NCBI RefSeq assembly: GCF_023721815.1
Contig: NZ_JAMDLI010000008.1
Coordinates: 1,225,110-1,289,109 of the forward strand
Source of the DNA: Pleomorphomonas sp. JP5
GTDB lineage: Bacteria; Pseudomonadota; Alphaproteobacteria; Rhizobiales; Pleomorphomonadaceae
Direction: 5' to 3'
DNA: 64,000 nt
The translations under genes were made by a program, and so were the position numbers. The notes under the pieces were generated by a model, which worked only from the letters and a program-made list of their open reading frames with translations, did no database searches and was not told where the DNA came from. Every line of letters begins with the position of its first letter. Within the stretch, counting starts at the first letter, position 1. This document shows positions 59,486 to 64,000 of the stretch, piece by piece.

Positions 59486-61512
59486 GCACCCCCGATCCAG
59501 CGGACATCTTCCGCATTGAAGCTGCCGAGCTGCTCGAGCAAATGGAGCAGGGCCTCCTCGATCTCGAACATTGTCTTGACGACCGCACGCTGGTCGACGC
59601 CGTCTTTCGCGCCCTTCACACCCTCAAGGGGTCGGGCGCCATGTTCGGCTTCGATCGGCTTGCCGCGTTCACCCATCACTGTGAAACCGCTTTCGACCGC
59701 GTTCGCAAAGGGCTGGCCGACGCGACGCCGGAACTGGTTTCCGCCGTGCTCGATGCCCGCGACCATATGCGCGCCCTGGTGGAGAACCCCGGCGGCGACG
59801 ACGCCGACGAGGAACGCTATCTCCTCGAGCGTCTTCAGGCAGCTGTTTCCGGAGCGCCCACTTCGCCAGTCGAGACAAGCATCGAGCTCCCCATCGCCAA
59901 GCTCCCGGATGCGCCGACGACCTGGCGCATACGCTTCGGTCTGCCGGAGAACACGTTCGTCAACGGCACGAATCCCCTGAGCTTCCTCGACGAGCTGAGG
60001 GAGATGGGTGACTGCCGCGTCGTTCTCGACAGATCGGCCTTGCCGCCCTTGGAAAAGCTTGATCCGACGGCGCTCTATTTTACCTGGGACGTGACTCTGA
60101 CCACCAGCAAGAGCCGCGCCGACATCGAGGACGTGTTCCTGTTCGTCATGGACGACATGACGTTGGCGATCGAAGAGCTGACCGGCGACGAGCCCCTCGT
60201 CGAGGTTGCTTCGCCGGTCACCACGGAGGAGGCGACACAGGCCGCGCCCGCTCTCGGCGAAGTACCTGTCGAGCGTCAGACGGCGGATGCAACCAGCCGT
60301 TCGGTCGCTGAGGTCGCGGATCCGAAACTGCGCCGCAAGGTGGAGAGCGTGCGTGTCCCCGCCGAGCGGCTTGACGAACTGATGGATCGCGTTGGCGAGT
60401 TGGTGATCGTCCAGTCCCGCTTGCAGCAGATCGCCGCCAGTGGCGCCGACATCAGTCTTCGGACCGTCAGCGAGGAGATGGAGCGTCTCTGCAGCGAACT
60501 GCGCGTCACCATGATGGTGCTGCGCATGGTGCCGGTCGCCACTCTTTTCGATCGGTACCGTCGCCTCGTGCACGATCTTCAGCGCGATACGGGCAAGAAG
60601 ATCGAGCTGTCGACCAACGGCGAGAGCACCGAGATGGACAAGACCGTGATCGAGCGTCTGGCCGATCCGCTGGTCCATCTGGTGCGCAACTCCGCCGATC
60701 ACGGTCTTGAATCGACCGAAGAGCGCATCGCCGCCGGCAAGCCGGAAACGGGCAGCATTCGTCTGTCGGCCCGCCAGACCGGCGGGGAGGTGATCATCTC
60801 GGTCACCGACGACGGTCGCGGCATAGACAGGACCAAGGTCCGCGCCAAGGCGGAGACAGCGGGGCTGATCCAGCCGGGGGCGACAATCCCCGATCAGGAG
60901 CTGCTTCAGCTGATCTTCCAGCCCGGCTTCTCGACGGCATCGTCGGTCACCAACCTGTCCGGTCGTGGCGTCGGCATGGACGTCGTCAAGAAGGCCATCG
61001 AGTCGCTGCACGGCTCGATCGACGTCACCAGCCGTCCCGGCGAAGGATCGACCGTCTCGCTCCGCATTCCGCTGACGCTCGCCATCATCGATGGCCTGCT
61101 CGTCAGGGTGGGCGAAGGTCACTACGTGATCCCGCTCCCTGCCGTCGAGGAGTGCATCGAGATCAGCCAGGAAGAAGACCTGCGCTCGCGCGGTCGTGCC
61201 TTCCTGTCGCTTCGCGATGCCCTGGTGCCGTTCATCCGCCTGCGCGAACTGTTCGCCACCGGGACCAAACCGGACCCCTACCAGAAGATGGTCGTGGTTT
61301 CGACCGGAGAGGATCGCGTTGGCTTGATCGTCGACCAGATCATCGGCCACCACCAGACCGTCATCAAGTCGATGTCCAAGCTGCATGACGACGTGACTAC
61401 CTTCTCAGGGGCCACCATCCTCGGCGACGGTTCCGTTGCGCTCATCCTAGATGTGGCCAACCTGGTATCGCTCGGCCAGGAGCAGGAGGCGCAGTTGCGC
61501 GCGATCGCATGA
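59482..61512 (+). CDS. cheA: Chemotaxis histidine kinase CheA
   Basis: Kinase of 676 residues with P1-P5 layout. P1 HPt has phospho-His46 in ALHTLKGSG; P2-like response-regulator-binding domain about 150-240; dimerisation helices about 285-350; HATPase with VHLVRNSADHGLE, DDGRGID and GRGVGMDVVKKAI; C-terminal CheW-like P5 with VPFIRLRELF. Start fixed by ATGA overlap with cheY. It links chemoreceptors to CheY. Confidence 0.95.
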   Translation: MSTPDPADIFRIEAAELLEQMEQGLLDLEHCLDDRTLVDAVFRALHTLKGSGAMFGFDRLAAFTHHCETAFDRVRKGLADATPELVSAVLDARDHMRALVENPGGDDADEERYLLERLQAAVSGAPTSPVETSIELPIAKLPDAPTTWRIRFGLPENTFVNGTNPLSFLDELREMGDCRVVLDRSALPPLEKLDPTALYFTWDVTLTTSKSRADIEDVFLFVMDDMTLAIEELTGDEPLVEVASPVTTEEATQAAPALGEVPVERQTADATSRSVAEVADPKLRRKVESVRVPAERLDELMDRVGELVIVQSRLQQIAASGADISLRTVSEEMERLCSELRVTMMVLRMVPVATLFDRYRRLVHDLQRDTGKKIELSTNGESTEMDKTVIERLADPLVHLVRNSADHGLESTEERIAAGKPETGSIRLSARQTGGEVIISVTDDGRGIDRTKVRAKAETAGLIQPGATIPDQELLQLIFQPGFSTASSVTNLSGRGVGMDVVKKAIESLHGSIDVTSRPGEGSTVSLRIPLTLAIIDGLLVRVGEGHYVIPLPAVEECIEISQEEDLRSRGRAFLSLRDALVPFIRLRELFATGTKPDPYQKMVVVSTGEDRVGLIVDQIIGHHQTVIKSMSKLHDDVTTFSGATILGDGSVALILDVANLVSLGQEQEAQLRAIA

Positions 61513-62012
61513 GTGACTTAGCCATCAAGACCAAAGCCGTCCACGATGCACCGGCCGACGAGATCGAGGTTCTGACCTTCGAGGTTGGCGGCGAAACCTT
61601 TGCCCTCGAGGCGGCCATCGTGCGCGAGATCCTCGATCTCCTGCCGGAGACCATCGTCCCGGGCAGTCGGCCATTCGTCAACGCCGTGATCAACTTTCGC
61701 GGCAAGGTGATCCCGCTCGCCGACATTCGCGTCGCCATGGGAATGCCGCCGGCGGCGGCAACCATCGACAGTCGCATCGTGGTGGTCGAACTCGATCTCG
61801 ACGGAACGCCATCGCTGATCGGACTCAGGACCGACAACGTCAACGAAGTCACGGCGTTTTCAAAGGCGAGCGGCGAACCACCGCCGCGCGTTGGCCTCAA
61901 ATGGCCGCCGCAGTTCATCGAATGCCTGGTCCAGCGGGAAGGAGCTTTCATCATCTTCCCTGACCTCAAAGCCATTTTTACTTCCAAGGGCCGTGCGAGC
62001 CAGCCGGGCTGA
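61509..62012 (+). CDS. cheW: Chemotaxis coupling protein CheW
   Basis: Coupling protein of 167 residues. VLTFEVGGETFALEAAIVRE near the N-terminus, VINFRGKVIPLADIR in the middle and GLRTDNVNEV are CheW features. Overlaps cheA by ATGA. It joins the MCP encoded next to CheA. A second CheW-like gene begins after the MCP. Confidence 0.93.
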   Translation: MSDLAIKTKAVHDAPADEIEVLTFEVGGETFALEAAIVREILDLLPETIVPGSRPFVNAVINFRGKVIPLADIRVAMGMPPAAATIDSRIVVVELDLDGTPSLIGLRTDNVNEVTAFSKASGEPPPRVGLKWPPQFIECLVQREGAFIIFPDLKAIFTSKGRASQPG

Positions 62013-62090
62013 GTCGACACCCCTTCCCCACCCCTTCCATCAGATGCTCAAACCAAACGGTATGGGCACCGCACCGGACTATAGAGTGTC

Positions 62091-63947
62091 ATGCGTCTCA
62101 CCATAAAACTCAAACTTGCGCTGTCGTTCGCGTTCGTCATCGCCCTCGTCGGTGGCATGGCGACGCTCGCCATATCCAACCTTTCGTCGTTGAACACCGC
62201 GGTCACGGAAATCGTCGACGGCCCGGCCGCCGACCTCAACAACATCCGCGGCCTTTCCCTAGCGTTCAACGAAAGCATCCGCGCCGAGAAAAACAGCGTT
62301 CTGAATCAAGACTCAACCCAGATCGACGGATACATCAAGACATCCAACACCAAGTCCGAACAGACTATCGAGTTTGTGACGGCCCTTCAGAAGTCGACGG
62401 ATCCCGAGATCGTCGCCGAATCCACCGAGTTCCTGAAGTCCTTCCAGGAGCGCGAGCCCTTGCGCAAGCGCATCCTCGATCTCGGCGATATGAATACGAC
62501 CGAGAGCAACGCTGAAGCCGCTCGGATAAGCATGGTCGGAACCAAGCAGCTGAACAACACGCTGTTTGGCCTCATGGACTCCATGTCGACCAGAATCTCC
62601 GACAACCTTCGTCAGACCGACCAGGAGACCGACAGCCTCTACGCCTCTTCGCGTACCATTCTCCTGTCCTTTATCACCGTCGTCGCGCTTTTCTCGGTTG
62701 GCATCGCGGTTTGGATGTCACTGTCGATCGCAGGCGGACTGAAGCGTGGCGTCGAACTGGCCGAAGCCGTGGCAATCGGCGACCTGAACCACGAGGTCGC
62801 CCACAAGTCCAATGACGAGATCAAGGACCTGATCTCGGCCATGCAAAAAATGACCGCCAATCTCCGCGAGACCGCCAATGTGGCCGCCGAGATCTCCAAC
62901 GGCAACCTCACCGTGACGCCGAAGCCGCTGTCCGACAAGGACACGCTCGGCAAGTCGCTGCTCGACATGGTCGAGCGCCTGCGGTCGGTTGTGAGCGATG
63001 CGCTGGTCGCGTCCGACAACGTGTCGGCCGGCAGCCAGCAGCTGTCGTCGGCTTCCGAGCAGATCGCCCAGGGTGCCACCGAGCAGGCCTCGTCGGCCGA
63101 GGAAGCCTCCTCGTCGATGGAGGAAATGGCCTCCAACATCAAGCAGAACGCCGACAACGCCGCCCAGACCGAGAAGATCGCCCGTCAGTCCGCCAAGGAC
63201 GCGGAGACCTCCGGCCAGGCCGTCACGCAGGCCGTCGCTGCCATGCAGACCATCGCCGAGAAGATCGGCATCGTCCAGGAGATCGCCCGCCAGACCGACC
63301 TTCTGGCCCTGAACGCCGCCGTCGAAGCGGCCCGCGCCGGTGAGCATGGTCGCGGCTTTGCCGTCGTCGCCTCGGAAGTGCGTAAGCTCGCCGAGCGGTC
63401 GCAGGCCGCCGCCACCGAGATCTCGCAGATGTCGGTCGACACCGTCGCGTCCGCCCAACAGGCCGGCGACATGCTCAACCGTCTGGTACCGGACATCCGC
63501 AAGACCGCCGAACTGGTGTCGGAGATCTCCGCCGCCTGCCGCGAGCAGGATATCGGCGCCTCCCAGATCAACCAAGCGATCCAGCAGCTCGACAAGGTGA
63601 CACAGCAGAACGCCGGCGCCTCCGAGGAAATGTCGGCGACGTCCGAGGAACTGGCCGCCCAGGCCGAGGAACTGCAGGCCTCGATCGCCTTCTTCCGCGT
63701 CGACAACGCCGTCGCGGGCTCCAAGGCCGCTCAGCGAAAGACCTTCGGACAGGCCTCGAGGCAGACAGCCAGCCAGTCTCCCGCCCGTGCCCCGAAGTCG
63801 GCCGCACCCGCCAAGAAGGCTGACAACACCGGTCGCATGCAGCGTCCGACCGTGAAAGCCCAGCAGGAGGCGGCGCGTGGATTTGCGCTCGACCTCGACA
63901 TGGGTGGACCGGACGACGACGACGCCGACTTCCGGGAAAGCGCCTGA
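62091..63947 (+). CDS. Methyl-accepting chemotaxis protein
   Basis: Membrane chemoreceptor of 618 residues. TM1 about 8-30, a periplasmic helical sensor domain of about 155 residues (four-helix-bundle type), TM2 about 187-210, then tandem HAMP-like segments ([15 protein letters not shown] and [15 protein letters not shown]), and a signalling domain whose conserved tip reads [20 protein letters not shown]. No CheR-binding pentapeptide at the C-terminus. Part of the che operon. Ligand unknown. Confidence 0.94.
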   Translation: MRLTIKLKLALSFAFVIALVGGMATLAISNLSSLNTAVTEIVDGPAADLNNIRGLSLAFNESIRAEKNSVLNQDSTQIDGYIKTSNTKSEQTIEFVTALQKSTDPEIVAESTEFLKSFQEREPLRKRILDLGDMNTTESNAEAARISMVGTKQLNNTLFGLMDSMSTRISDNLRQTDQETDSLYASSRTILLSFITVVALFSVGIAVWMSLSIAGGLKRGVELAEAVAIGDLNHEVAHKSNDEIKDLISAMQKMTANLRETANVAAEISNGNLTVTPKPLSDKDTLGKSLLDMVERLRSVVSDALVASDNVSAGSQQLSSASEQIAQGATEQASSAEEASSSMEEMASNIKQNADNAAQTEKIARQSAKDAETSGQAVTQAVAAMQTIAEKIGIVQEIARQTDLLALNAAVEAARAGEHGRGFAVVASEVRKLAERSQAAATEISQMSVDTVASAQQAGDMLNRLVPDIRKTAELVSEISAACREQDIGASQINQAIQQLDKVTQQNAGASEEMSATSEELAAQAEELQASIAFFRVDNAVAGSKAAQRKTFGQASRQTASQSPARAPKSAAPAKKADNTGRMQRPTVKAQQEAARGFALDLDMGGPDDDDADFRESA

Positions 63948-63949
63948 CC

Positions 63950-64000
63950 ATGACGGCTCGCTCTTCGGAGACCCAGTACGTCACCTTCGCGCTCGGCAGC
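63950..64000 (+). CDS. CheW-like protein, start only
   Basis: An ATG two bases after the MCP stop opens a frame of 17 codons to the window end. It ends in QYVTFALGS, the typical first strand of CheW domains, so a second coupling protein is likely. Only the N-terminus is present. Confidence 0.65.
   Translation, partial: MTARSSETQYVTFALGS

Noticed and set aside
59194..61386. 730-codon minus-strand frame opposite cheA and cheY
   Set aside because: It mirrors the codon structure of cheA, has no recognisable domain and no ribosome site.

Overview
The window is about 64 kb of high-GC DNA from a Gram-negative bacterium, most likely an alphaproteobacterium of the Hyphomicrobiales (Rhizobiales). The reasons are the gene families and their arrangement (BMP-type and UgpC-type ABC importers, BtuFCD with CbiZ, a STAS-CheY-CheA-CheW-MCP chemotaxis operon), a TonB-dependent B12 receptor that implies an outer membrane, and an intergenic palindromic repeat of a kind common in Rhizobiales. 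The genus is not decided by the sequence. No rRNA, tRNA, CRISPR array, transposase or phage gene was recognised.

Layout. (1) 1-7251: BMP-type (nucleoside-like) ABC importer with a partial ADP-ribosylglycohydrolase on the minus strand, divergent from a LacI regulator, with two operator-like sites between them. (2) 7379-13187: minus-strand sugar operon of DeoC-like aldolase, PfkB kinase, RbsD-type mutarotase, Gfo/Idh/MocA dehydrogenase and TIM-barrel isomerase, divergent from a second LacI regulator. (3) 13247-21335: a non-phosphorylative L-fucose-type pathway (aldo/keto dehydrogenase, lactonase, enolase-superfamily dehydratase, DapA-type aldolase, FucO lactaldehyde reductase, mutarotase, MFS transporter) around a FadR-type GntR regulator, with one near-identical palindrome in front of each of the two operons. 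(4) 21336-22209: a gene-poor, hairpin-rich stretch bounded on its right part by two LacI-type operators. (5) 22210-35663: the most unusual part, a plus-strand locus joining a ribose-type ABC importer, ribokinase, RbsD-type mutarotase and DeoC-like aldolase to two URO-D-family methyltransferase-like proteins, a corrinoid protein, an AraC regulator, a reductive activator of corrinoid proteins and a DUF1638 protein. (6) 35795-42554: cobalamin riboswitch, BtuB, BtuF, BtuC, BtuD, CbiZ and TonB, i.e. import and remodelling of the cofactor that region 5 would consume. (7) 43555-50358: LacI regulator, MalEFG/UgpC-type importer and a GH32/GH43-like beta-fructosidase. (8) 50833-58334: desaturase, PilZ protein with a coupled mini-protein, NarL-type two-component pair, HdeA-like periplasmic chaperone, palindromic repeats, small secreted protein, HD-GYP response regulator. 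(9) 58335-64000: AT-rich palindrome-bearing stretch, then a chemotaxis operon running off the window.

Working together, the window is a carbohydrate-scavenging region: five separately regulated uptake or catabolic units. The best candidate for an undescribed system is regions 5 and 6 together. Sequence context suggests import of a methylated pentose-like compound, corrinoid-dependent removal of the methyl group, then phosphorylation and aldol cleavage of the sugar, with a dedicated B12 supply next door. That reading is inference. The gene families themselves are clear.
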